Assembly: GCA_026710435.1 (NCBI GenBank)
Contig: JAPOQZ010000254.1
Location: 38,604 to 102,603 of the forward strand
Length of the DNA stretch: 64,000 nt
Direction: 5' to 3'
DNA from: a bacterium
Lineage (GTDB): Bacteria; Actinomycetota; Acidimicrobiia; Spongiisociales; Spongiisociaceae
Positions 15,888 through 24,160 of this stretch are shown in pieces. Within the stretch, counting starts at the first letter, position 1. Every line of letters begins with the position of its first letter. The notes under the pieces are model-generated. The model did not search any database. It was not told the DNA's origin and saw only the letters and a list, made by a program, of their open reading frames with translations. The position numbers and the translations under genes are program-made.

Positions 15888-17056
15888 GCGACTTGTTCGA
15901 ACGGGCCGCCACGGCCATCGACACCAGACGCGTGGTCGACCTGGCCCGAGCCTTGTGCAGCATCTCGTCGGATGATCCCCGAGCGGAGGGTCCACGGGCG
16001 GAAATCATCGCGGATGCCTTGGACCGCGCCGGGGCGGAGGTTCATATAGCGGACGTAGTCGAAGGCCGCCCGAACGTCATAGCGAGGGTGAAGGGTGACG
16101 GCCGGAGAGCGCCGCTGGTGCTGCAGGGACACATCGACGCCGGCGTGTACCAGACTGGCTGGACCCGACCTGCCCACAGCCCCTGGGAGTCAGGCGGGCG
16201 GCTGTACGGCGGAGGTGTCACAGACATGCTCGGAGGGGTAGCGGCAATGGCTGCGGCTGTCGAGGCTGCGACCGGATTCGGACCCCTTCCCGGTGACCTC
16301 GTACTCCACGCGACGATGTATCACGATGGCATCGGGCTCGGCTCGAAGTATGCACTGATGACCGAAGGACCCGACGAGGGCTACGGGATCTGCGGAGAGC
16401 CCTCGGATCTGAACATCCATACGGGCAACGGGGGGGCATTCAAGTTCGAGATCACGCTTACCGGGTCTCCCGCGCACGTATCGCGCATGGAGTCTGCCGT
16501 AGACACCCTCCGCCCGGCGGTGGCGGTCTACGACAGGCTCGTAGACCACGAGTTCTCGCACCGACCCGAGCCCCGGCTCCCCGACCTGCCGCGGCTGCTG
16601 GTCGGGGAACTCAAGGCCGGCGACTCACCTGCGGCCGTGGCAGAGTCGGCGACCATCCGTGGTGATCTGCGTTACGTCCCCGGGATGGACAGGGTCACAG
16701 TCAGGCAGGAGATCCTGGATATTGTCGACGGCGTGGTGCCGGACGAGGTAGCCCGCAGGGTGCGCATCATCGGTGTCCATCAGCCCTTCCTGGGGGCGAC
16801 TTCGGGTCCGTTGATCGATGCCATATCGGCCGCCCAGGCCGCCATCGTCGGCCATGTTCCGCGAGTGACCCATGAGTTACCCGGCCAAGCCTTCGTCACC
16901 GACGCCGCGGACCTGGCGGCGGCCGGACTGGAGACCGTTGTGTACGGCGTCGGGGCCTGGTACTACGCCCCGGACGAGTGGGTCTGGATCGACCATCTGG
17001 CCGGGTCTGCACGTGTGTACCTGGCTGTGGCGGCCATGCTCGGCGCCGATTCGTGA
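15884..17056 (+). CDS. M20 family metallohydrolase with altered catalytic dyad
   Basis: 390 residues of the ArgE/DapE/ACY1 family. LQGHIDAG provides the first His and the catalytic Asp, and GGGVTDMLGG the bridging Asp. An inserted dimerisation domain lies at about residues 185-290. Near the C-terminus, THELPGQAFVTDAADL resembles the family's G-x-D-x-x-x-F region. Where active members have the Glu-Glu pair, the sequence is MYHDGIGLG, so the general-base Glu is not evident. It is coupled to the creatininase gene upstream, and the 17094 amidohydrolase follows 37 bp later. Together they could form a stepwise hydrolysis route for a cyclic amide. Confidence 0.75.
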   Translation: MSDLFERAATAIDTRRVVDLARALCSISSDDPRAEGPRAEIIADALDRAGAEVHIADVVEGRPNVIARVKGDGRRAPLVLQGHIDAGVYQTGWTRPAHSPWESGGRLYGGGVTDMLGGVAAMAAAVEAATGFGPLPGDLVLHATMYHDGIGLGSKYALMTEGPDEGYGICGEPSDLNIHTGNGGAFKFEITLTGSPAHVSRMESAVDTLRPAVAVYDRLVDHEFSHRPEPRLPDLPRLLVGELKAGDSPAAVAESATIRGDLRYVPGMDRVTVRQEILDIVDGVVPDEVARRVRIIGVHQPFLGATSGPLIDAISAAQAAIVGHVPRVTHELPGQAFVTDAADLAAAGLETVVYGVGAWYYAPDEWVWIDHLAGSARVYLAVAAMLGADS

Positions 17057-17093
17057 CCGACCGAGCGGGGCGACCTTCCGGATCCCGGACGGC

Positions 17094-17957
17094 ATGATCG
17101 TCGACGCCCATACCCATGTCGGCTCCCGCGAGCACTTCAGCCCCCGGTTCGTGGCGGAGATGGTCCGAGCGTGGGGCGAGATGAACTGGCCGGAGGACGA
17201 TCTCGCCGCCCACCGGGAGGCCATGGAAGAGGTCGACCGGGCGATAGTGGTGGCGATGGACGCCCCGGCGGTCGGGATGGTGGTGCCTGATCGGTACGTC
17301 AGCGAGTACGTGGCATCCCAGCCGGACAAACTGGTGGGGTTCGCGAGCGTCGATCCCAACCGGCCCGACGCGTTGGAGCGCCTTACCTTTGCGGTGGAGG
17401 AACTCGGTCTCACGGGCCTCAAGGTAGGGCCCATCTACCAGCACTTCGACCCGACCTCCCCTCCTGCGATCGCCTTGTTCCGGCGGGCCGAAAAGCTGGG
17501 CCTACCCGTGCTGTGCCACCAGGGCACCACCTTCGTCTCGGACGCGCCGCTGCGCTGGGCCAGACCCTTCCTGATCGACGATGTCGCCCGTGCGTGCCCG
17601 GATCTGCGACTGTTCATCGCCCACCTCGGGCACCCCTGGTGCGAGGAGACGATGGCGGTCATCCGCAAGCACCCCAACCTGTACGCGGATGTCTCTGCCC
17701 TCCACACCAGGCCGGTCCAGTTGTATATGGCGCTGCGGTCCGCAATCGAGTATCGGGCCACCGAGAAACTCCTGTTCGGAAGCGACTTCCCTTTCGCCAC
17801 ACCTGCCGGCACCGCCGAAGCCTTGCGGTCCGTCAACGACTCGGTAGGCGTGGGCTGGCCGCCGATTCCCACCGAGATCATCGAACAGATCATCCGGAGT
17901 CCCGCGCTACGGGTACTGGGGCTCGAAGATGAAGTAGCCCAGGAGGGTGTTGTATGA
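17094..17957 (+). CDS. amidohydrolase (Amidohydrolase_2 type), paralogue
   Basis: 287 residues starting MIVDAHTHVGSREHF, with the HxH motif at positions 6-8. LKVGPIYQHFDP, VLCHQGTTF, LFIAHLGHPW and LLFGSDFPF follow in the order expected for ACMSD-like decarboxylase/hydrolases. It is closely related to the gene at 11146, about half identical by eye over the second half. The longer open frame begins inside the M20 gene and is a shadow. The stop overlaps the start of the following enolase-superfamily gene (ATGA), indicating one operon. Confidence 0.85.
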   Translation: MIVDAHTHVGSREHFSPRFVAEMVRAWGEMNWPEDDLAAHREAMEEVDRAIVVAMDAPAVGMVVPDRYVSEYVASQPDKLVGFASVDPNRPDALERLTFAVEELGLTGLKVGPIYQHFDPTSPPAIALFRRAEKLGLPVLCHQGTTFVSDAPLRWARPFLIDDVARACPDLRLFIAHLGHPWCEETMAVIRKHPNLYADVSALHTRPVQLYMALRSAIEYRATEKLLFGSDFPFATPAGTAEALRSVNDSVGVGWPPIPTEIIEQIIRSPALRVLGLEDEVAQEGVV

Positions 17958-19072
17958 GAGTCGAGCGGATACGTACCACGGCGGTGGCTGTGCCCATGAT
18001 CGAGGAACGGATCATCGCCGGAGCCAGGGGAACCCACAGCCGTTCGCCTTTCCTGATCGTCGAAGTGGACACCGACGAGGGTCTGGTGGGTCTCGGCGAG
18101 GTGTCCTGTACACCTCTATGGAGCGGCGAGGACTCTGCCACGGCCCGGCATGTGATCAGCGCCTACATTGAGCCGGCGGTCTCCGGCCTCGATCCCCGGT
18201 CCCCCGAAGCGCTCCAGCCGATGATCAACGGAGCCATCGCCGGTCACTACTTCACCAAGGCCGGGGTGGAGATGGCGCTGTGGGACATCGCAGGCAAGGC
18301 GGCTGGGCTTCCCGTTCATCGGCTGCTTGGAGGGCCGGTCATGCCACGTATCCCCACCAAGTTCTCAGTGACCGGTCGGGAACCGGAACGTGCCGCGGAG
18401 GTCGCCTCCTGGGCAGTGGAGCAGGGCTTCGGAGCGATGAAAGTGAAAGTCGGCAGGGGCGGGGTCAAGGCCGATGTCGCCAGGGTGGCAGCGGTAAGGG
18501 CAGCGATCGGTGACGATGTGGTCCTCGGAGTGGATGCGAACGGCGGATGGAACCGGGGTGAAGCGATCCAGGCCGGCGGACAGATCGCCCCGCTGGGTGT
18601 TTCGTTCATGGAACAGCCGGTACCGGCCCGGGACCTGGCGGGAATGGCCGAGGTGAGGCGCCAGGTCAGGATGCCGGTGGTCGCCGACGAGTCAGCCGGT
18701 ACACCCGAAGACGCGGCCCTGCTCGCCGTGAACGAGTCATGCGACATCCTGTCGATATATGTCGGAATGGCCGGCGGGATAGCCTCCGCTCGGAGGGTGG
18801 CGGCCGTGGCCACCTCCTTCGGGCTGGGATGGACCATCGGATCCAACCTGGAACTCGGAATAGCGCTGGCGGCGCATATCCACATCGCAGCCTCGACCCC
18901 CGGCTTCGATAGGCGTGTCCCAGCCGACATCCTCAGCCCCTTCTACTACGAGGGAGACGTGATCGCCGAGCCTCTCGACGTGAGAGCGGGCGAAGCCATA
19001 GCCCCTGAAGGTCCCGGGCTGGGCGTGAGTCTCGACCGGGATGCCCTGGAACGCTACCGGGACACCGGTTGA
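17954..19072 (+). CDS. mandelate racemase / muconate lactonizing enzyme family protein A
   Basis: 372-residue enolase-superfamily enzyme. The N-terminal capping domain covers residues 1-125. The barrel shows KVKVG (KxK-type bases), VDANGGW and MEQPV (metal Asp and Glu), ADESAG (third metal ligand) and GSNLELG near the end. This combination is typical of racemases, epimerases and dehydratases acting on carboxylates. Betaine or amino-acid epimerases belong to the same subgroup, but the substrate cannot be read from sequence. The ATGA overlap with the upstream amidohydrolase shows coupling. Its neighbour at 19104 is a paralogue. Confidence 0.85.
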   Translation: MRVERIRTTAVAVPMIEERIIAGARGTHSRSPFLIVEVDTDEGLVGLGEVSCTPLWSGEDSATARHVISAYIEPAVSGLDPRSPEALQPMINGAIAGHYFTKAGVEMALWDIAGKAAGLPVHRLLGGPVMPRIPTKFSVTGREPERAAEVASWAVEQGFGAMKVKVGRGGVKADVARVAAVRAAIGDDVVLGVDANGGWNRGEAIQAGGQIAPLGVSFMEQPVPARDLAGMAEVRRQVRMPVVADESAGTPEDAALLAVNESCDILSIYVGMAGGIASARRVAAVATSFGLGWTIGSNLELGIALAAHIHIAASTPGFDRRVPADILSPFYYEGDVIAEPLDVRAGEAIAPEGPGLGVSLDRDALERYRDTG

Positions 19073-19103
19073 AGCGGCCTGAACTGGTCGCACGGATGCT
19101 GAT

Positions 19104-20228
19104 TTGCGGATAACCGGGGTTGCCGCCACCCCAGTCGAGGTTCCGCGGCTGGCCCGCTTCCAACCCAAGACTGCGCACGGCGCGGTGCGGGCGAGTCGCT
19201 ACGTCGTGCTCGAGATCGAGAGCGGTCCGGGAAAGGTGGGAATCGGGGAGATCACCTGCGATCCACTTTGGAACGGCGAGGAAGCCACGGAAACGTCCAG
19301 GCTGCTGAACGGTCCTCTCGGGAACGTCCTGCTCGGGGCCGATCCTCTCCAGTGGGCCGATGTGTCTGCCCGGATCGACCGAGCGATTACGGGACGGCCG
19401 TTCCTCCGGGCGGCTGTCGAGATGGCCTGCCTGGATGTTGTGGGGCGACACTTCGGGGAACCGGCCCATGCGTTCTTGGGGGGCGCCTACCGAACGGAGA
19501 TCGACACCAAGCTCGTGCTTCCCGCTCGGGATGTGGACACTGTGCGAGCCATGGCTGCGGACGCTGTCGGGCTAGGAGCGACCACCTTGAAGGTAAAGGT
19601 AGGGCTCGGGGTTGAAGAGGACCTTGCCCGCGTCGCCGCGGTCCGCAGCGTTGCCGGACCGGATGTCCGGATCACCGTCGATGCGAACGAGGGCTGGACC
19701 CCGGAGGAGGCGACCGCGGCGTTCGGCGGCTTGGCCCCTCTCGGCGTGGTTGCGGTCGAGCAGCCGCTGGCGAGAGGATCCGCCGGCGCGTCCGCCGCTC
19801 TCGTCCGGAAGACGTCGATGGCTGTGATGGGTGACGAGTCGATCTGGACGGAGCAGGACGTGGTCGAGGCAGCCCGGAATGGTTCCTTCGATACCATCAA
19901 CGTCTATCCGGGCAAGTGCGGAGGGCTCAGGCGAACGATCCGGATGGCGAGCCTGGCCCGAACGCTCGGGCTGGCGGTCTCCTACGGCTCCAATCTCGAG
20001 CTCGGTATCGGGGCCGCGGCATTGGCCCACACGGTGGCGGCTACGAAGGTTCTGAGCCCGGTCGTGCCTGCTGATCTCATCGGACCGCTCTACTTCGAGG
20101 AAACCATGGTCGAGAACCCGGGCTTCGTGGGATGGCGATCAGCCAGTGTTCCGGCCGGGTCCGGCCTCGGAGTGAGGCTCGACCATGCCGCGGTGGACGC
20201 TTACCGGATCCGTGAGGGTGCAACTTGA
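19104..20228 (+). CDS. mandelate racemase / muconate lactonizing enzyme family protein B
   Basis: 374 residues, paralogous to the preceding gene. It shares GEITCDPLWNGE (compare GEVSCTPLWSGE), LKVKVG, VDANEGW, VEQPL, GDES and GSNLELG. A tandem pair of enolase-superfamily enzymes in one operon suggests two successive epimerase/dehydratase steps or two related substrates. The start is probably TTG 19104; no in-frame ATG or GTG lies before the family N-terminus, and there is no clear ribosome binding site. The 3' end overlaps the convergent IclR gene by 28 bases. Confidence 0.83.
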   Translation: MRITGVAATPVEVPRLARFQPKTAHGAVRASRYVVLEIESGPGKVGIGEITCDPLWNGEEATETSRLLNGPLGNVLLGADPLQWADVSARIDRAITGRPFLRAAVEMACLDVVGRHFGEPAHAFLGGAYRTEIDTKLVLPARDVDTVRAMAADAVGLGATTLKVKVGLGVEEDLARVAAVRSVAGPDVRITVDANEGWTPEEATAAFGGLAPLGVVAVEQPLARGSAGASAALVRKTSMAVMGDESIWTEQDVVEAARNGSFDTINVYPGKCGGLRRTIRMASLARTLGLAVSYGSNLELGIGAAALAHTVAATKVLSPVVPADLIGPLYFEETMVENPGFVGWRSASVPAGSGLGVRLDHAAVDAYRIREGAT

Positions 20229-20983
20229 TCCGTCGCGCTCCGAACGATAGGGACGGCTTTGAGTGCTCGGACCTGCTCCAGCAGTACTGGCTCGAGTTCA
20301 CCCATCGTGTCCTTGTTCCATCGACCGGACGGTCCGGTGATAGAGACGGCTACCGGGTCCAGGTTGCTCCCGAGGCGGAAGCCGAACCCCATACAGCAGA
20401 CACCTAGGCGGCCCTCCTCGAAGTCGAGGCTGTAGCCGCGTCCCCGGGTGCGAGCCACTTCAGCCATAAGTACCCCGGCCGAGGTGATCGAAAAGGGTGT
20501 CAGCCCCACCAGGTCGAGTTCCCCCAGCAGTGAACCCAACTCGGGTTCGGAGAGAACCGAAAGGTAAGCCTTGCCGAGCGCGGAGGTATGCATAGCGTCC
20601 CTGCTTCCCAGCTGGCAGGCAACCCGGAGGGGGTTGGGACTGTCCGCTCTCCCTACGATCAGCATTCGTTGGCCATGGGGCACTGCGACATGCACCGTTT
20701 CCCCTGACATGTCGCGGAGTGTCTCAGCGAGTTGCAAAGCCTGCTGGATCGAGGTTCCTCCAGCTGCGGCCTGCCCGACCGCGCACAGATGCGGGCTGAC
20801 CATGTACGATCCTCGATCGTCGAGCACGATCCAGTCGAGTTCGCGCAGCGTATTCAGCAGGCGCAGGGCGTTCGACTTGTGGACCCCGATTTCCGACGCC
20901 ACATCGTCGAGCCTCACCCTTCCCTCCCTAGCCACGTACTCGACCGTACGAACGGCCCGGGCCACAGTCTCGATCAAGACCAC
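20201..20983 (-). CDS. IclR family transcriptional regulator
   Basis: 260 residues. An N-terminal winged helix-turn-helix (VRLDDVASEIGVHKSNALRLL, residues about 22-42) is followed by the IclR effector domain with HTSALGKAYLS and RGRGYSLDFEEGRLGVCCMG. I chose GTG 20983 because GGAGG lies close upstream and the HTH then sits at the usual position; the longer frame to 21094 adds Cys/Arg-rich sequence. It is divergent from the ABC operon starting at 21175. It probably controls that operon, and possibly the 14071 operon, since both upstream gaps carry the same palindrome. Confidence 0.87.
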   Translation of the reverse strand: MVLIETVARAVRTVEYVAREGRVRLDDVASEIGVHKSNALRLLNTLRELDWIVLDDRGSYMVSPHLCAVGQAAAGGTSIQQALQLAETLRDMSGETVHVAVPHGQRMLIVGRADSPNPLRVACQLGSRDAMHTSALGKAYLSVLSEPELGSLLGELDLVGLTPFSITSAGVLMAEVARTRGRGYSLDFEEGRLGVCCMGFGFRLGSNLDPVAVSITGPSGRWNKDTMGELEPVLLEQVRALKAVPIVRSATDQVAPSRIR

Positions 20984-21103
20984 TGTTCCTCCCCAACGGC
21001 GGCAACAGCACAGTACCCGATCGAGTCGCGGAGAAAAACCTTCGTACGAGTGCTCGCTCATGATCACTTGACACGTTCGAGAGCCGGGCACCACAATGAC
21101 TAA

Positions 21104-21128
21104 CGCAAACCGGTTGCGCAGAGCGCAA
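21104..21128. promoter_or_regulatory. palindromic operator candidate beside iclR
   Basis: CGCAAACCGGTTGCG (21104-21118) is a perfect 5-5-5 inverted repeat. A further CGCAA half-site lies at 21124-21128. It sits in the 191-base divergent gap between the IclR gene and the binding-protein gene and matches the pattern at 14030. Confidence 0.55.
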
Positions 21129-21174
21129 TCACGTTGACCATGTGGAGATAGAACCCTTCACGGAGGAGGACTCG

Positions 21175-22386
21175 ATGACGATTCGAGGACGCGTTGTTAT
21201 CACGCTTATGGCGCTCGCTCTCGTGGTGGCGGCCTGCGGTGAGGACGAGCCTGCACCGACGACGGCGGCTGCCACAACAGCTGCACCCACAACAGCCGCC
21301 GCAACTACTGCGGCACCTACGACCACCGAGGCGATGGTCGAAGCCATGGGCGCATGTGAAGGAGCAACTCTGAGCTTCATCGGGCTTGACGGCGAAGCCG
21401 GAGAGGTCGAGCTCGAGGCATGGCGCGGCGAGCACGGCGTCGCCTTGGAGACCAACTGGCCCGGCAGCTGGCCGCAGTTCGTGGCGGCCATCAAGGTTGG
21501 TGACGTTTATGACCTGGCAACGATCGCCTACCATGTCGGTCCCCGGCACATCGAGGCAGGCCTCTTCCAGCCGATCGACACTTCCAGGCTGGAGAACTGG
21601 GACAAGATGTTCCCCGGGCTCAGGGAGAACTCGTCTCTGCGGGGTGCGGATGGTCAGGTGTACGGCGTGCCGATCGCGTGGGGCGACGGGCCTTTCATTT
21701 ACCATCCCGGACGGGTACCCAATCCTCCCACCTCGATCACCGAATTGATGGAGCCTGAGTGGGAAGGGCGCTTCACGATCTTCGACTCTCCGACCCTCAT
21801 CTTCTCGATGCTGGCGGTGGCGAACGGGTTCGACGACGGCGTGGGTGATCGCACCAACATCACCGGAGACCAGCTTGAGGTTGTGAAGGACCAGGCACTG
21901 CAGATCGTTCGTAACGCCTCCGCATTCGCCAATGGCTATCGCGACGCGACCGATGTCATGGTTGCGGGCGACTCCGACCTCAATGTCAACGGCTGGGAGG
22001 CCATGCTGACATGGGCAGAAGAGCAGGGCGAGACCTTGGACTTTGCCTTCTTCGAAGAGTCCGGTGGCGGCGGTTGGTGGGACGGGCTCGCCATTCCCGT
22101 CACAGCAGACGACGTGGACTGTGCCTACGAGTACATCGACCTGATGATCTCCGATGAGATCAACGCCCAGGTGGGCGAGAACCTGGTGTCCGGTGTGGTC
22201 AATGCCAACTCGGCAGAAATCGCCGGTCCGGGAGCTCAGATATACGACTACGACCTTGTGCGGACCGACACTTCGTCCGTTTCCTTCCGGAACGCTCAGC
22301 CGCCTGAGGACGAGGAGGCACCCGAGGGCATCTCGACGATCTCCGACTGGCTGGACGCTTGGGAGGAGATCAAAGCCGAGGCGTAG
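21175..22386 (+). CDS. spermidine/putrescine-type solute-binding lipoprotein
   Basis: 403 residues. The signal peptide ends at a lipobox (LVVAACG). It is followed by a Thr/Ala-rich linker with near-repeats of TTAAPTTAAA at about residues 26-50, then a PotD-like periplasmic binding fold. It would deliver an amine, a quaternary ammonium compound or a similar small organic solute to the membrane complex encoded next. ATG 21175 is chosen for the strong GGAGGAGGA four bases upstream and the signal peptide. It is the first gene of the operon 21175-26213, read divergently from IclR. Confidence 0.85.
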   Translation: MTIRGRVVITLMALALVVAACGEDEPAPTTAAATTAAPTTAAATTAAPTTTEAMVEAMGACEGATLSFIGLDGEAGEVELEAWRGEHGVALETNWPGSWPQFVAAIKVGDVYDLATIAYHVGPRHIEAGLFQPIDTSRLENWDKMFPGLRENSSLRGADGQVYGVPIAWGDGPFIYHPGRVPNPPTSITELMEPEWEGRFTIFDSPTLIFSMLAVANGFDDGVGDRTNITGDQLEVVKDQALQIVRNASAFANGYRDATDVMVAGDSDLNVNGWEAMLTWAEEQGETLDFAFFEESGGGGWWDGLAIPVTADDVDCAYEYIDLMISDEINAQVGENLVSGVVNANSAEIAGPGAQIYDYDLVRTDTSSVSFRNAQPPEDEEAPEGISTISDWLDAWEEIKAEA

Positions 22387-22421
22387 GGACTACGCCTGAC
22401 GGTGTCACCCTTCGACGTAGG

Positions 22422-23351
22422 ATGACCGACAGAGTCTCAACAAGGCGAGGACCTCGCAGGCGGCGTTCCGGAGCGGGAACACCCAGCGAGGTCCTCGCTG
22501 TGTTTGATCGCCGTCGGAGACTGGTTGCGTGGTTGCAGTTGTTCCCCGGCTCGGTGTACTTCACGCTGCTGTTCCTCGTACCCCTGGCCGGTCTGCTGGC
22601 CATGAGCTTCTTCCGGCTGGTCGACTTCGATCCCGTTCCGGCTTTCGTGCTCTCGAACTACGTCGAGGTATTGACAACTTCGATCCATGTCCGGCTGGGT
22701 CTCCGGACCATCCAGGTGGCGGGGATCCTGACGGTCATCGTCCTGCTCGTCAGCTTCCCTTGTGCCTACGTCCTGAACTTCGTGTTCCGGGCCAAGCGCC
22801 AGCTTCTCTATTTCCTGATCCTTGTCAGCCTGTTCGGCGGCTACATCGTCCGGATCTACGCCTGGCGGAGCATCCTGGGCCGCCAGGGAGTCATCAACCA
22901 GACCCTCCTCGGGATGGGCTTCATCGATGAACCGATCCGCTACCTGCTGAACAGCATGTTCGCTGTCGGGGCTTCCCTCGTGAACTTCCTGATCCCGCTG
23001 GGAGTACTCCCGATCTATGCAGCGATGCAGAACGTCTCGCCCCATGTCATCGAGGCGGCGCGCGACCTCGGCGCCTCGCGTATCAGGGCAGCGCGCCAGA
23101 TCGTCCTTCCTCTCTCGATGCGGGGAGTGCGGGCGGCCACGGCTTTCGTGTTCATAGCGACGCTGGGTGAATGGGTGACTCCGCGCCTCCTTGGTGGAAC
23201 CAATGACTTGTTGATAGGTAACCGCATCGAGTTCTACTTCGGCCAGAGCCTGGAATGGCCACAAGGAGCGGCCCTGGCCATGACCTTGATGGTGGCGATG
23301 GGCGTCTTCGCTTACATCATCATCTCACTGATGAAACGGCTCACCCGATGA
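22422..23351 (+). CDS. ABC transporter permease, PotB-like
   Basis: 309 residues. A basic N-terminus (TRRGPRRRRSG) precedes about six transmembrane helices. The EAA loop reads EAARDLGASRIRAARQIVLPL near residue 226, the contact site for the ATPase. This is one of two membrane subunits of the amine/polyamine-type importer. Its stop overlaps the next start (ATGA at 23348). The ATG at 22422 replaces a longer frame that begins inside the binding-protein gene. Confidence 0.85.
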   Translation: MTDRVSTRRGPRRRRSGAGTPSEVLAVFDRRRRLVAWLQLFPGSVYFTLLFLVPLAGLLAMSFFRLVDFDPVPAFVLSNYVEVLTTSIHVRLGLRTIQVAGILTVIVLLVSFPCAYVLNFVFRAKRQLLYFLILVSLFGGYIVRIYAWRSILGRQGVINQTLLGMGFIDEPIRYLLNSMFAVGASLVNFLIPLGVLPIYAAMQNVSPHVIEAARDLGASRIRAARQIVLPLSMRGVRAATAFVFIATLGEWVTPRLLGGTNDLLIGNRIEFYFGQSLEWPQGAALAMTLMVAMGVFAYIIISLMKRLTR

Positions 23352-24160
23352 CCGCGCCGGATTGGCGACGAACGATGGTGCGCATGCAGCGGCGCCCCGT
23401 CGGATCGGCGGCCTTCCTGGTCCTGGTGTTCGTATTCCTGTTCGCTCCCCTGGTAGTCATGGTCGCATTCTCCTTCAACTCATCTCCTCGCCTCAGCTTT
23501 CCGTTCGCAGGGGTTTCGATTCGCTGGTACCAGGAGATCTTCACCGACACGCTGGTGTTGAGGGCTTTCCGGCGCAGCGTTCAAGCGGCGGTGGTCACCG
23601 CCGGCATAACCGGTGTTCTCGGACTGCTTGCTGCGTTGGGGATACTGAAGGTGGCTGCCCGTTGGAGGACGGTCTTCCTAACCACCGCCCTCGGTCCGCT
23701 CGCCATCCCAGGACTGCTCTACGCGATCGGGCTGGCGGTCTTCTACCGGCAGATCGGTGTGGGACGTTCAATCTGGAGCGCCAACCTCGGCCACGCCCTC
23801 GTCGCGTTGCCGTTCGTATTCTTGATCATCGGCGCCTCTCTCGAACGCTTCCGGTTCGGTCTCCTGGAGGCGGCCCAGGATCTTGGCGCGACACGCTGGT
23901 ACGCCTTCCGGACCATCACGCTCCCCCTGATCCTGCCGGCCGTCATCGGCGCCATGCTCTTGGCGGCGGCGATCTCGGTGGATGACTTCGTGATCGCCTT
24001 CTTCACAGCCGGGCAGGACAAGACTCTGCCGCTCGTGATGTACGGAAGGGTCCTCAAAGGCATTGATCCGACCCTGAACGCGATAGGTACAGTGATGCTG
24101 ATACTCACGACCGGTTTGGCTTTCATGGCCGCCAGTAGAACCACGATCGGCGAACGATGA
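23348..24160 (+). CDS. ABC transporter permease, PotC-like
   Basis: 270 residues, six predicted helices, with the EAA loop EAAQDLGATRWYAFRTITLPL near residue 183. FSFNSSPRLSFPFAGVSIRWY after the first helix is characteristic of PotC-type subunits. It pairs with the PotB-like permease and overlaps both neighbours by ATGA, so the permeases and the ATPase are translated together. Confidence 0.86.
   Translation: MTAPDWRRTMVRMQRRPVGSAAFLVLVFVFLFAPLVVMVAFSFNSSPRLSFPFAGVSIRWYQEIFTDTLVLRAFRRSVQAAVVTAGITGVLGLLAALGILKVAARWRTVFLTTALGPLAIPGLLYAIGLAVFYRQIGVGRSIWSANLGHALVALPFVFLIIGASLERFRFGLLEAAQDLGATRWYAFRTITLPLILPAVIGAMLLAAAISVDDFVIAFFTAGQDKTLPLVMYGRVLKGIDPTLNAIGTVMLILTTGLAFMAASRTTIGER

Noticed and set aside
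21253..21330. Tandem near-repeats in the binding-protein gene as a CRISPR or structural repeat
   Set aside because: They encode the Thr/Ala-rich linker after the lipobox and are in-frame low-complexity coding sequence. A similar linker is at about 50640-50720.
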